Source: Arthrobacter sp. SDTb3-6
GTDB lineage: Bacteria; Actinomycetota; Actinomycetes; Actinomycetales; Micrococcaceae
Reading direction: 5' to 3'
NCBI RefSeq assembly: GCF_013376095.1
Contig: NZ_JAAMFN010000001.1
Span: 1 to 64,000 of the forward strand
Length of the DNA stretch: 64,000 bases
The position numbers and the translations under genes were made by a program. The notes beneath the pieces were generated by a model. The model ran no database searches. It was not told where the DNA came from and was given only the letters and a program-made list of their open reading frames with translations. How positions within the stretch are numbered: position 1 is the first letter of the stretch; every line of letters begins with the position of its first letter. Of the stretch, positions 25,823 to 34,263 are shown piece by piece.

Positions 25823-26458
25823 CTACGGTGCCGCGTATCGGATGGTCCAGTCCACCAGCGGACGCAGCTGCTCCCAGTGCCTGGCCACCTCCTCCCTGGC
25901 GCCGGCAGTGTCCAGCCACGCCGGCTGGCCGAGCAGCTTTGAAGCGCTCAAGGTCTTGTGCTTGAGCAGCTCAGCACGCGGGTGGTCCTTGGGGAAGCCG
26001 CGCGGGACGGTCTTGAGCCGTTGGCCTTCGACAGCGAATCCGGCCTCCGTCAATGCGTCCGCCAGCCCGGCCAGGGCAGCGCCGCTGAGGGGAGCGTCGA
26101 CGGCCGAGCGGAAGCGGGCCAGGTGGGCCGGCGAGCTGGAGTGGAAGCCGCCACCCACCAGCAGCCCGTCGGCGCCGAGCTGCAGGTAAAAGCCGACGCC
26201 CTCGTGGCTGGACACAAAGGCCCCCTGTGCCGTCTTGTACGGCGACTTGTCCGGTGAAAACCGCACGTCCCGATACGGCCGGAACAGCTTGGCGGGGCCA
26301 AAGACGGGGGCCAGCCCGGCAAGGAGTGCCTCCAGCGGCTGCCGCACCGCGGCGTCGTAGGTGTCCTTGTGGGACAGCCACCAGTCGCGGTTGTTGTGCT
26401 CCTCGAGTTCGGCATAAAACCCGACCGCTGCCGCGGGAATTCCGGTAAATTTTTCCAT
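25823..26458 (-). CDS. DUF2461 domain-containing protein
   Basis: A 211-aa protein of the DUF2461 (TIGR02453) family. Hallmarks: LEEHNNRDWWLSHKDTYDAA (about 18-37), FRPYRDVRFSPDKSPYKT (about 60-77) and GFYLQLGADGLLVGGGFH (about 88-105). Function of the family is unknown. ATG 26458 is used; TAGTCT lies 7 nt upstream and no Shine-Dalgarno sequence is seen, consistent with a leaderless transcript. It converges on the MpaB gene and diverges from the Fur gene. Confidence 0.85.
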   Translation of the reverse strand: MEKFTGIPAAAVGFYAELEEHNNRDWWLSHKDTYDAAVRQPLEALLAGLAPVFGPAKLFRPYRDVRFSPDKSPYKTAQGAFVSSHEGVGFYLQLGADGLLVGGGFHSSSPAHLARFRSAVDAPLSGAALAGLADALTEAGFAVEGQRLKTVPRGFPKDHPRAELLKHKTLSASKLLGQPAWLDTAGAREEVARHWEQLRPLVDWTIRYAAP

Positions 26459-26564
26459 GCAAGTGAGACTACGGAGTTCCCCACGCGCGCAACAGGGGGA
26501 CGATGGAAGGTGTGGACCGCCCAACGGCGGGCCCTGCCTGTGGAGGAGACACCAAAAAGATTTA

Positions 26565-26579
26565 CTGGACTCGGTCCAG
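26565..26579. promoter_or_regulatory. palindromic operator candidate upstream of fur-katA
   Basis: CTGGACTCGGTCCAG is a perfect palindrome (6-bp arms, 3-nt centre) 22 nt before the ATG of the Fur-family gene. Position and symmetry suggest an autoregulatory site for that repressor, which would also control katA. The sequence is not the AT-rich classical Fur/PerR box. Confidence 0.5.
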
Positions 26580-26601
26580 AAAACATGAAAGGGTGGGACG
26601 C

Positions 26602-27048
26602 ATGGTCGATGTACGGAAACCCGAGGACATGTTGCGGGCAGCTTCGCTGCGCGTGACGCGGCCCCGGCTGGCCGTCCTCGAAGCAGTCCGGGCCCATCCG
26701 CATGCCGACGCCGACACCATCATTGGCGTCGTTCGGGATGTCCTGGGCAGCGTCTCCAAGCAGGCCGTCTATGACGTGCTTTCAGCCTTGGCCGACGCCG
26801 GACTGGTCCACAGGATCGAGCCGTCGGGATCGCCGGCACGCTTCGAGGCCCGTGTGGGGGACAACCACCACCACGTGGTGTGCCGGAGCTGCGGCGACAT
26901 TGCCGACGTCGACTGTGCCGTTGGCGAGGCTCCGTGCCTGCACGCCTCCAACGACCACGGCTTCACGATTGACGAAGCCGAGGTCATCTACTGGGGAACG
27001 TGCCCGGCCTGCACCGCCAAGAAGACTTTGGAAACCCAAAACACCTAG
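26602..27048 (+). CDS. Fur family transcriptional regulator (peroxide/redox type)
   Basis: A 148-aa Fur-family repressor. The winged helix spans about residues 14-85 ([23 protein letters not shown], then [23 protein letters not shown]). The metal-binding region has [19 protein letters not shown] and the C-terminal CPACTAKK, giving two CxxC structural zinc pairs. Placed 14 nt before the catalase gene, it most likely acts as a peroxide- or iron-sensing repressor of katA, like FurA/CatR. AAAGGG lies 8 nt before ATG 26602. Sensing metal cannot be told from sequence. Confidence 0.88.
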   Translation: MVDVRKPEDMLRAASLRVTRPRLAVLEAVRAHPHADADTIIGVVRDVLGSVSKQAVYDVLSALADAGLVHRIEPSGSPARFEARVGDNHHHVVCRSCGDIADVDCAVGEAPCLHASNDHGFTIDEAEVIYWGTCPACTAKKTLETQNT

Positions 27049-27062
27049 GAGCGAAACACTTT

Positions 27063-28559
27063 ATGGCTAACGACAACACCTTGCCGCTGACCACCGTTGC
27101 CGGGGCACCTGTCGCGAACAACCAGGACAGCCTGACCGCCGGCCCCCGCGGCCCCATGCTGCTCCAGGACGTCTGGTTCCTGGAAAAACTGGCCCACTTT
27201 GACCGCGAGGTCATCCCGGAGCGCCGCATGCACGCCAAGGGCTCCGGCGCGTTCGGCACCCTGACCATCACCAACGACATCTCCCGGTACACCAGTGCCA
27301 AGGTTTTCTCCGAGGTGGGCAAGAAGACCGAGATGTTTGCCCGCTTCTCCACGGTGGCCGGCGAACGCGGCGCTGCCGACGCCGAGCGTGACATCCGCGG
27401 CTTCGCCGTGAAGTTCTACACCGAGGAAGGCAACTGGGACCTGGTGGGCAACAACACCCCCGTGTTCTTCTTCCGCGACCCGCTGAAGTTCCCCGACCTC
27501 AACCACGCAGTGAAGCGTGACCCGCGCACCAACCTGCGCAGCGCCGAGAACAACTGGGACTTCTGGACCAACCTGCCCGAGTCCCTGCACCAGGTCACCA
27601 TCGTCATGTCCGACCGCGGCCTGCCGGCGTCCTACCGCCACATGCACGGCTTCGGCTCCCACACCTACTCGCTGATCAACGCCGAGGGCGAGCGTTTCTG
27701 GGTCAAGTTCCACCACGTCACCCAGCAGGGCATCAAGAACCTGACCGATGGGGAAGCCGCCGCGCTCGTCGGCTCCGACCGCGAGTCCCACCAGCGCGAC
27801 CTCTTCGACGCGATCGAGGCCGGCGACTTCCCGAAGTGGAAGCTCATGGTCCAGATCATGCCCGAGGCCGACGCCGAGACCTACAAGTACCACCCCTTCG
27901 ACCTCACCAAGGTCTGGAGCAAGAAGGACTACCCGCTGATCGAGGTCGGCGAATGGGAACTGAACCGCAACGCCGAGAACTACTTTGCCGACGTCGAGCA
28001 GGCAGCGTTCTCCCCGGCCAACGTGGTCCCCGGCATCAGCTTCTCCCCGGACCGCATGCTCCAGGGCCGCCTGTTCTCCTACGGTGACGCCCAGCGCTAC
28101 CGCCTCGGTGTCAACCACCACCAGATCCCGGTGAACGCACCCAAGGCGCCCGTCAACTCCTACCACCGTGACGGCGCCATGCGCATTGACGGCAACCAGG
28201 GCGCGACGCCGAGCATCCAGCCGAACTCCTATGGCCGCTGGGCCGAGCAGCCCGCCTACGCCGAGCCGGCCCACGCCGTCGGCGCCGTGGCCGACCGCTT
28301 CAACTACCGCGAAGACGATGCCAACTACTTTGAGCAGCCGGGCATCCTGTTCCGCGAGAAGATGACGCCGGCACAGCGCCAGGTCCTGTTCGAGAACACC
28401 GCAAGGGCCATCGACGGTGCCTCACAGGCCACCATCGAGCGTCACATTTACAACTGCACGCAGGCCGACCCCGCCTACGGTGAAGGCGTGCGCCAAGCGA
28501 TCGAGGCCCTGCAGGCCGCCAAGAATGACGGCGCCCTCGTCAATTCGGACGCCGTCTAG
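27063..28559 (+). CDS. katA: monofunctional haem catalase
   Basis: A 498-aa small-subunit catalase that splits hydrogen peroxide in the cytoplasm. Distal haem residues are H57 ([12 protein letters not shown]) and N130 ([13 protein letters not shown]). The proximal ligand is Y340 in [14 protein letters not shown]. Length and the absence of a C-terminal flavodoxin-like domain indicate the small-subunit clade. AGGAG lies 10 nt before ATG 27063. Transcribed with the Fur-family gene 14 nt upstream, so peroxide-inducible expression is likely. A strong hairpin follows. Confidence 0.96.
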   Translation: MANDNTLPLTTVAGAPVANNQDSLTAGPRGPMLLQDVWFLEKLAHFDREVIPERRMHAKGSGAFGTLTITNDISRYTSAKVFSEVGKKTEMFARFSTVAGERGAADAERDIRGFAVKFYTEEGNWDLVGNNTPVFFFRDPLKFPDLNHAVKRDPRTNLRSAENNWDFWTNLPESLHQVTIVMSDRGLPASYRHMHGFGSHTYSLINAEGERFWVKFHHVTQQGIKNLTDGEAAALVGSDRESHQRDLFDAIEAGDFPKWKLMVQIMPEADAETYKYHPFDLTKVWSKKDYPLIEVGEWELNRNAENYFADVEQAAFSPANVVPGISFSPDRMLQGRLFSYGDAQRYRLGVNHHQIPVNAPKAPVNSYHRDGAMRIDGNQGATPSIQPNSYGRWAEQPAYAEPAHAVGAVADRFNYREDDANYFEQPGILFREKMTPAQRQVLFENTARAIDGASQATIERHIYNCTQADPAYGEGVRQAIEALQAAKNDGALVNSDAV

Positions 28560-28565
28560 GGACTG

Positions 28566-28610
28566 CCGCCGGCCCGGTGCGCACCGTAATGGTGCCCACC
28601 GGGCCGGCGG
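28566..28610 (+). terminator. terminator hairpin after katA
   Basis: A 20-bp stem (28566-28585 with 28591-28610) with one mismatch and a 5-nt loop GTAAT, starting 6 nt after the katA stop and followed by TGTTT. Confidence 0.7.
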
Positions 28611-28671
28611 TGTTTAAGGACCGGCGGTGTTTGACGACCGACGGCGGCGTCCCCGCCGGTGCCGCGGAAAA

Positions 28672-29058
28672 TCAGCCGAGCAGGTGTTCGCGGCCAAACA
28701 TGGCCGCTGCCGCCCGGGCCGTGGGCGTGCCGGCGTCGAGGTCGGCCCCGGCGGCCACGAGCAGGGCCACCACGGACTCCTCACCCTTGAACAGGGCGCC
28801 GGCGACGGGCGTCTGGTCGCGGCCGTTGCGGATGTTCGGCCCGGCTCCGCGCTCCAGCAGCATTTTCACCGTCTCAGTCCGGCCGCTGTAGGCGGCAAGC
28901 ATCAGCAGGGTGTTGCCGTCGGGATCCCGGGCGTCCACCTGCAGGCCGTGGTCGAGGAACTCGGCGAGTTCGGCGGTGCGGCCCTCGCGGGCCAGGTCCA
29001 TGGCGAGGGCGATGACCCTGGCGGCCTGTTCGTCATTGAGGGAGGGGTTGGAAGTCAT
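28672..29058 (-). CDS. ankyrin-repeat protein
   Basis: A 128-aa protein with about three ankyrin repeats: DGNTLLMLAAYSGRTETVKMLLERGAGPN (repeat unit near residues 48-76), a following unit RNGRDQTPVAGALFKGEESVVALLVAAG, and degenerate flanks. The N-terminal 35 residues are helical and acidic. It probably binds another protein; no catalytic motif is seen. Its ATG overlaps the stop of the preceding gene (ATGA at 29055-29058) and GGAG lies just upstream, so the two are translationally coupled. In actinobacteria small ankyrin proteins often sit near catalases, as here. Confidence 0.85.
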   Translation of the reverse strand: MTSNPSLNDEQAARVIALAMDLAREGRTAELAEFLDHGLQVDARDPDGNTLLMLAAYSGRTETVKMLLERGAGPNIRNGRDQTPVAGALFKGEESVVALLVAAGADLDAGTPTARAAAAMFGREHLLG

Positions 29059-29957
29059 TTCTCCAGCGTAGGCGATGGCCCGTCGTTTTTCGCCTGCCCA
29101 TCCGCCGGGACGGGCAGGTCCAGCCCGCCGCCGGCCACGAAGCCGGCCAGCAGCGGGGAGGACCCGCCGTGCCGGCGGGCGAAGATGTGCAGCGTTGCCG
29201 GGGCGGGGGAGCCCCAATCGTCCGTGGCCCAGACAGCGAGGCCCTGGCGCCCCGGGTGCGGGTGCGACGCCAGCCGTTGCATGGTTTCGGCGAGTGTCAG
29301 GAGCGCGGCCGGGGCCAGGCGGTCAAGCGTCGGGGCCGGGAAGCGGGGGATTGCCGTCCAGTGGCCGCCGCGGAAGGGTTCGCCGGGCCGGGGCGGGGCC
29401 GGCTCGATGTGGAAGGGACGGTCCGCCCAGCCCGGCGGTTCCCACGAACGGTCCGCGCCTGGTGGGGGATCCCCTGGGCGAGGCCCCTCTCCCAAGGCGC
29501 GACGGGACACGGCGGACTCGGGAGTGGCGCCGGTGCCGGAGGACGGCAGCCCGGCCAGCCTGCCGCGCAGCTCCGCGTCCAGTTCCCCGGTGCCCGGAGC
29601 GGCCATGCGCCGGTGGGCGGGGAGGCGCAAGGGACCCGCCGGCGCGGTGCCTCCCGGCCAATGGAAAAAGAGGTGGAGGGTGGGGGTGGAGGTCTCCGCC
29701 AGGGGTTCCCCGACGGCGTCGCCCACCGGCTGCCAGTCCAGGGCCAGGTACAGCTGCGCGGCCGTGGCACCCTTGAGCGCCGCCAGGGCGCGGCGCAGGC
29801 GCCCGTAGCAATTCAGGAGGTCCGCGGCGGAGGCGGTGCCGAAGGCGAGGGCCGGATCGTTGAGGCGGAGCACAAGGTGTCCCTCCGTCAGCGGCAGCTT
29901 GGGCCGCCTGGCACTCCAGAACGTGGAGGAATGCAGCTGCGTGCGATGTGGAGCCAA
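29055..29957 (-). CDS. hypothetical protein coupled to the ankyrin gene
   Basis: A 300-aa protein I do not recognise. Two similar segments, TLHLFFHWPGG (about residue 92) and TLHIFARRHGG (about 259), suggest an internally duplicated or pseudo-symmetric fold with a His-containing strand. This is reminiscent of HIT/GalT-like proteins, but the diagnostic HxHxH is not present. The middle (about 140-200) is proline- and glycine-rich. Start TTG 29957 follows a G-run. Its stop overlaps the ankyrin gene start, implying a two-gene unit. Codon use is normal for the window. Confidence 0.6.
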   Translation of the reverse strand: MAPHRTQLHSSTFWSARRPKLPLTEGHLVLRLNDPALAFGTASAADLLNCYGRLRRALAALKGATAAQLYLALDWQPVGDAVGEPLAETSTPTLHLFFHWPGGTAPAGPLRLPAHRRMAAPGTGELDAELRGRLAGLPSSGTGATPESAVSRRALGEGPRPGDPPPGADRSWEPPGWADRPFHIEPAPPRPGEPFRGGHWTAIPRFPAPTLDRLAPAALLTLAETMQRLASHPHPGRQGLAVWATDDWGSPAPATLHIFARRHGGSSPLLAGFVAGGGLDLPVPADGQAKNDGPSPTLEK

Positions 29958-30060
29958 GTCGTCCCCCCCTCCGGTGGACCCGGCGCCACCGATGCCATGG
30001 CCAGACTACGTGCCCGGCCGGCCGGGCGGAAGCGGCGGACCACACGGCTAGGCTTGGCCC

Positions 30061-31341
30061 GTGCCAAAAATACTCGCCGACATCACCCCGCTGAAGGAAA
30101 GCCCGGCCTTTCGGCGCTTGTGGCTGGGCAACGGGCTCTCCTCGATCGGCACGCAGCTGACCGTGGTGGCCGTCAGCCTGGAGGTGTACTACCTCACCGG
30201 CTCCACCCTGGCCGTGGGCATGCTCGGGCTCGTGGCGTTGGTGCCGCTCGTGTTTGCCGGGCTGTACGGGGGTTCCATCGCCGACGCGCACGACTGCCGC
30301 ACGGTGGCCCTGGTCTCCTCCACGGCCCTGTGGCTGGTGACCATCGGCATCGCCGCCCAGGCCTGGCTGCGCCTGGACAACGTGTGGATCCTGTACGGGC
30401 TCATCGCCATCCAGTCGGCGGCGGCCGGGGTGAACGGCTCGGCCCGCAGCGCCATCGTGCCGCGCCTGGTGCGCCCGGAACTGCTGCCCGCGGCGAATGC
30501 GCTGAGCATGATCGTCATGGGCCTGGGCACCACGGTGGGCCCCCTGCTGGCCGGCATCCTGGTGGCCAATGTGGGCTACGGCTGGACCTACACCGTGGAC
30601 GTGCTGACGTTCACGGCGTCGTTGTGGGCATTGTTCCGGCTGCCGGCCCTGCCGCCGCTCGGCGGCGGCACGGTCCGGCGGGCCGGGCTGAAATCCGTGC
30701 TGGAGGGGTTCCGGTTCCTGGGCAGCCGGCCCAACCTGCGCATGACGTTCCTCGTGGACATGTGCGCCATGGTCTTTGCCCTGCCCCGCGCGCTCCTGCC
30801 GGCCATCGGCGCCGTCTGGCTCGGCGGCGGCCAGCAGACGGCGGGGCTGCTGCTGGCCTCCATCGCGGCCGGCTCCTTCCTGGCCGCCCTGTTTTCCGGC
30901 CCCCTGGGCGGCGTCCGGCGCCAGGGCCTGGCCGTGCTCTGGTCCATCACGGTGTGGGGTACGGCGATCGCGGGGCTGGGCGGTGCTGTCCTGGCCGGCG
31001 GCCGCCTCCCGCCCGGCGGCGGCGTGTCGCCGTGGATTGTTGGTGCAGTGGCCGCCCTGGTGGTGGCCGGCGTGGCCGACTCCGTCAGTTCCGTGTTCCG
31101 CTCCACGATCCTGCAGTCCGCCACCCCGGACCACCTCAGGGGCCGGCTGCAGGGCATTTTCGTGGTGGTGGTGACCGGCGGCCCGCGCCTTGGCGATGTT
31201 TTCTCCGGCTCCACCGGCCAATGGCTGGGCGAGGGCTGGGCTGCCGTGGCCGGGGGCCTGATGTGCATTGCGGCCGTCTGGGCGCTGGCGGCGGGGCAGC
31301 GCGGCTTCAGGGCCTATGACGCCCGCCACCCGGAGCCCTGA
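30061..31341 (+). CDS. MFS transporter, EntS-like
   Basis: A 426-aa major facilitator with about 11-12 hydrophobic segments. The DHA3/EntS-type opening is FRRLWLGNGLSSIGTQLTVVA (about residues 18-38, core FRRLWLGNGLSSIGTQL). The cytoplasmic loop GGSIADAHDCRTV replaces the usual GxLaDRxxRR, and SATPDHLRGRLQGIF stands near 355. The group exports siderophores or drugs; the substrate is unknown. TAGGCT (30049-30054) lies 6 nt before GTG 30061 with no Shine-Dalgarno sequence, so a leaderless transcript is likely. Confidence 0.85.
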   Translation: MPKILADITPLKESPAFRRLWLGNGLSSIGTQLTVVAVSLEVYYLTGSTLAVGMLGLVALVPLVFAGLYGGSIADAHDCRTVALVSSTALWLVTIGIAAQAWLRLDNVWILYGLIAIQSAAAGVNGSARSAIVPRLVRPELLPAANALSMIVMGLGTTVGPLLAGILVANVGYGWTYTVDVLTFTASLWALFRLPALPPLGGGTVRRAGLKSVLEGFRFLGSRPNLRMTFLVDMCAMVFALPRALLPAIGAVWLGGGQQTAGLLLASIAAGSFLAALFSGPLGGVRRQGLAVLWSITVWGTAIAGLGGAVLAGGRLPPGGGVSPWIVGAVAALVVAGVADSVSSVFRSTILQSATPDHLRGRLQGIFVVVVTGGPRLGDVFSGSTGQWLGEGWAAVAGGLMCIAAVWALAAGQRGFRAYDARHPEP

Positions 31342-31415
31342 GACGGGAACAACCGGCCCGGCCGGCTCGTTTTACCCGTATAGCCTTTTATGCGAATGAC
31401 AGAAGGGACGGGGCC

Positions 31416-32285
31416 GTGCACAGCCACTTCAACGGACTGAAGACCACCGCGTTGTTTGGTGTCCTCTGGGCGGTGCTGCTCGGCATCGGCGCGCTCGTTG
31501 CGGGCGGCACGCGCAGTGCCGCGCCGTTGTGGATTTTTGCGCTGATTGGTGTCGGGACCACCGCCTACGGCTACTGGAACAGCGGCAAGATCGCCATCCG
31601 CTCGATGCAGGCCTACCCCGTCACGGAGGCGCAGGCGCCGGGCATCTACCGCATTGTCCGGGAACTCTCGACCAGGGCCAACCAGCCCATGCCGGCCATC
31701 TACGTTTCGCCCACGCAGGCGCCCAACGCCTTTGCCACGGGGCGCAACCCGAAGAACGCCGCCGTGTGCTGCACCGAAGGGATCCTGAACCTGCTCGATG
31801 AACGCGAACTGCGCGGCGTGTTGGGCCACGAGCTCATGCACGTCTACAACCGCGACATCCTCACCTCCTCTGTGGCGGCGGCCGTGGCCGGCGTCATCAC
31901 CTCCGTGGCCCAGATGATGCTGTTCTTTGGCGGCGGCGACCGCCGCAATGCGAACCCGCTCGCCATGATGGCCATGGCCCTGCTGGCCCCCATGGCCGCC
32001 TCCATGATCCAGCTGGCCATCAGCCGCACCCGCGAATACGACGCCGACGAGGACGGTTCGAAGCTGACCGACGACCCGCTGGCGCTCGCCTCCGCACTCC
32101 GGAAGCTGGAATTCGGCGTCCAGCAGGCACCGCTGCCGGAGGAGCAGAAGCTGGTCAACGCCAGCCACCTCATGATCGCCAACCCGTTCCGCAACGGCGG
32201 TGCCCGCAAGCTGTTCTCCACCCACCCGCCGATGGCGGACCGCATCGCCCGGCTCGAAAAGATGGCTGGCCGCCCGCTCGCCTAG
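31416..32285 (+). CDS. htpX: HtpX-type zinc metalloprotease (M48)
   Basis: A 289-aa membrane protease. Two hydrophobic helices (about 10-30 and 37-53) precede the catalytic zinc motif HELMHVYNRD (H138, E139, H142). The third ligand lies in SRTREYDADEDG. Two more hydrophobic stretches follow the zinc site. HtpX degrades misfolded membrane proteins under envelope or heat stress. It starts at GTG 31416 with GAAGGGACGGGG upstream. An AT-richer stretch (TATAGCCTTTTATGCG, about 31379-31394) is the likely promoter core. Confidence 0.92.
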   Translation: MHSHFNGLKTTALFGVLWAVLLGIGALVAGGTRSAAPLWIFALIGVGTTAYGYWNSGKIAIRSMQAYPVTEAQAPGIYRIVRELSTRANQPMPAIYVSPTQAPNAFATGRNPKNAAVCCTEGILNLLDERELRGVLGHELMHVYNRDILTSSVAAAVAGVITSVAQMMLFFGGGDRRNANPLAMMAMALLAPMAASMIQLAISRTREYDADEDGSKLTDDPLALASALRKLEFGVQQAPLPEEQKLVNASHLMIANPFRNGGARKLFSTHPPMADRIARLEKMAGRPLA

Positions 32286-32306
32286 CCGCGGCGGAAGCGG
32301 CGCTGC

Positions 32307-33425
32307 CTACGCGAACCCGCCGAGGACCAGGGCGGCATGCACGAGTGACTCCCGGTCCGTGGTGGCGTGGGGCGAGAGGCGGATGCGCCACCGGCCGTGC
32401 AGGGTGGCCGTGATGCCGGCCAGTGCCAGGGCGGCGTGCGCCTCAGCGGCGTTGCCGTCAGGGAAGCCTGCCACCACAATGCCGGCGCGCTGCCCGGGCC
32501 CGCGCGGCGAGAGGACTTCCACGCCGGCGTCGTCCAGCAGCCCGATGAGCTCTCCGGCGCGTGCCTCGACGGCGGCCGCGATCCGTCGCGTGCCCGCCTC
32601 CTCCAGGAGTTCCAGCGCCGTGGCGAAGGCACCGGTGGCAAAGGGGGAGAGGTTCGTGACGCCGTACTTGAGGGCGTCGGCGCGCGCTGCATGCTCCACG
32701 CCGTCGTACGCCGTGGGGCTTTCGACGCCGGTCCAGCCGCCCAGGACGGGGCGGATCCGTTCCAGGCCTGCGGGCGAAAATGCCATGGCACCGGCCCCCC
32801 AGCCGCCGCGCACCCACTTTTGGCTGCCAACCACCACGGCATCCGCCACGGTCCAGTCAATGTCCGCCGCGCCAAAGCCCTGAATGCCGTCGACGAGCAA
32901 CAGCCGGTCCGGGCCCAGGACGTCACGGAGGCCGGCCAGGTCGGCACGGTGCCCGGTACGGAAGTCGACGGCGCTGACGGCCACCGCCGTGACGTCCGGG
33001 GCCAGCGCCGCTGCCACGAGCTCCGGGGTCACCGGGGCTGCGTCCAGCAGCACAAGTTCGCACAGGCCGGCCTGTTGCGCCCGCAGCCACGGGTAGACGT
33101 TGGCCGGAAATTCACGGGCCCCGGCCAGGATCTTGCCCGGAAGGCCGAACGCCAGCTGGAACAGCCCGTACGATGTCGCGGGGACCAGCGCCACGTGGTC
33201 CGGCGCGAAGCCGCTGAGCCGCGAAAACACCTGGCGTGCCCGCAGGTCCCCGGCATGCAGCCGCCCGCTCGCGCCCACCCCGCCCTCGGCGGCCAGGGAC
33301 ATCAGGGCGGCAGCGGTCTCCAGCACCGGGGCCGAGGGCGGGCCGTAACTGGCAAAGTCCAGGTAGCCGGGCTGTTCCCGGAAGGCGGCGGAGTAGCTGG
33401 CGGGCAGTGGGGCGGGAGCCTGCAT
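32307..33425 (-). CDS. aminotransferase class V-fold PLP enzyme
   Basis: A 372-aa fold-type I PLP enzyme of class V (cysteine desulfurase/kynureninase-like fold). LDFASYGPPS opens the chain, DGIQGFGAADIDW carries the PLP-pyridine aspartate, and VVGSQKWVRGGWGAG has the PLP lysine. The GGWGAG context and C-terminal RIRLSPHATTD resemble isopenicillin-N-epimerase/desulfurase-like members of unknown substrate. AAGGAACCGACCC precedes the ATG. It converges on htpX and diverges from the phosphatase gene. Confidence 0.82.
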   Translation of the reverse strand: MQAPAPLPASYSAAFREQPGYLDFASYGPPSAPVLETAAALMSLAAEGGVGASGRLHAGDLRARQVFSRLSGFAPDHVALVPATSYGLFQLAFGLPGKILAGAREFPANVYPWLRAQQAGLCELVLLDAAPVTPELVAAALAPDVTAVAVSAVDFRTGHRADLAGLRDVLGPDRLLLVDGIQGFGAADIDWTVADAVVVGSQKWVRGGWGAGAMAFSPAGLERIRPVLGGWTGVESPTAYDGVEHAARADALKYGVTNLSPFATGAFATALELLEEAGTRRIAAAVEARAGELIGLLDDAGVEVLSPRGPGQRAGIVVAGFPDGNAAEAHAALALAGITATLHGRWRIRLSPHATTDRESLVHAALVLGGFA

Positions 33426-33561
33426 GGGTCGGTTCCTTGCGGGGATGGGGACTGTCACGGGTGCCTCAAGCATGCCACGGCTCCGCGGGGCCGGCAGGAA
33501 ACGGGGACCCGGGCAGCCGGCGCCCACTGCAGTTCCCAGCGCGGTAGGACAGAATGGGGGT

Positions 33562-34263
33562 ATGCGACTGATCCTGATCCGACACGGCCAGACACCCAAC
33601 AACGTCCGGAGCCTGCTCGACACGGCCGTCCCCGGTCCGGGGCTGACCGCCATGGGGGAGCAGCAGGCAGCCGCCCTGCCCGCCGCCCTGCGTGGCGAGC
33701 GGATCAGCCGCCTCTATGTCTCCAACCTGGTCCGCACCTCCCTGACCGCCGCATCGCTTGCCGCAGACCGCGGCCTGGAACCGGTGGTCCGCCCCGGGCT
33801 CCGCGAGATCAGTGCCGGATCCCTGGAAATGAAGGGCGACCCCGACTCGATCCAGGCCTACCTGGAAACCGTCCTGGCCTGGCTGGGCGGCGACTTGTCG
33901 GCGCGCATGCCCGGCGGCGACACCGGCCGGGAAGTGCTTGAACGCTTTGACGCCGTCGTGGCGGAAGCGGCCGCCGGCGACGGAACCGGCGCCGTCGCCA
34001 TGGTCAGCCACGGTGCCATGATCCGCTTCTGGGCCGGACACCGGGCCACCAACGTCGACTGGTCGGACCCGAAATACCACGAGCTTTCCAACACGGGGAT
34101 TCTCACGCTCGAGGGCACGCCGGCCCCGGGGAACGCACCGGGCGGCTGGCAGCTCCTGGACTGGCAGGGCACCCCGGCCGGCGGACTGGGCGGCACCGAC
34201 TTTGATGGGCCGACGGCGGAGCTGGACGCGGGCGCGGCCCGCGCCGACAATGTCCAACGCTAG
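33562..34263 (+). CDS. histidine phosphatase family protein
   Basis: A 233-aa phosphoglycerate-mutase-like phosphatase. The phosphate-binding loop LILIRHGQTPNN with its catalytic His is at residues 3-14, the second arginine lies in SNLVRTSLTAA, and the second His in VAMVSHGAMIRFWAG. The C-terminal 40 residues are glycine-rich. Substrate unknown. Its last 14 nt overlap the start of the sensor kinase gene, so expression is coupled with the two-component system. Confidence 0.85.
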   Translation: MRLILIRHGQTPNNVRSLLDTAVPGPGLTAMGEQQAAALPAALRGERISRLYVSNLVRTSLTAASLAADRGLEPVVRPGLREISAGSLEMKGDPDSIQAYLETVLAWLGGDLSARMPGGDTGREVLERFDAVVAEAAAGDGTGAVAMVSHGAMIRFWAGHRATNVDWSDPKYHELSNTGILTLEGTPAPGNAPGGWQLLDWQGTPAGGLGGTDFDGPTAELDAGAARADNVQR

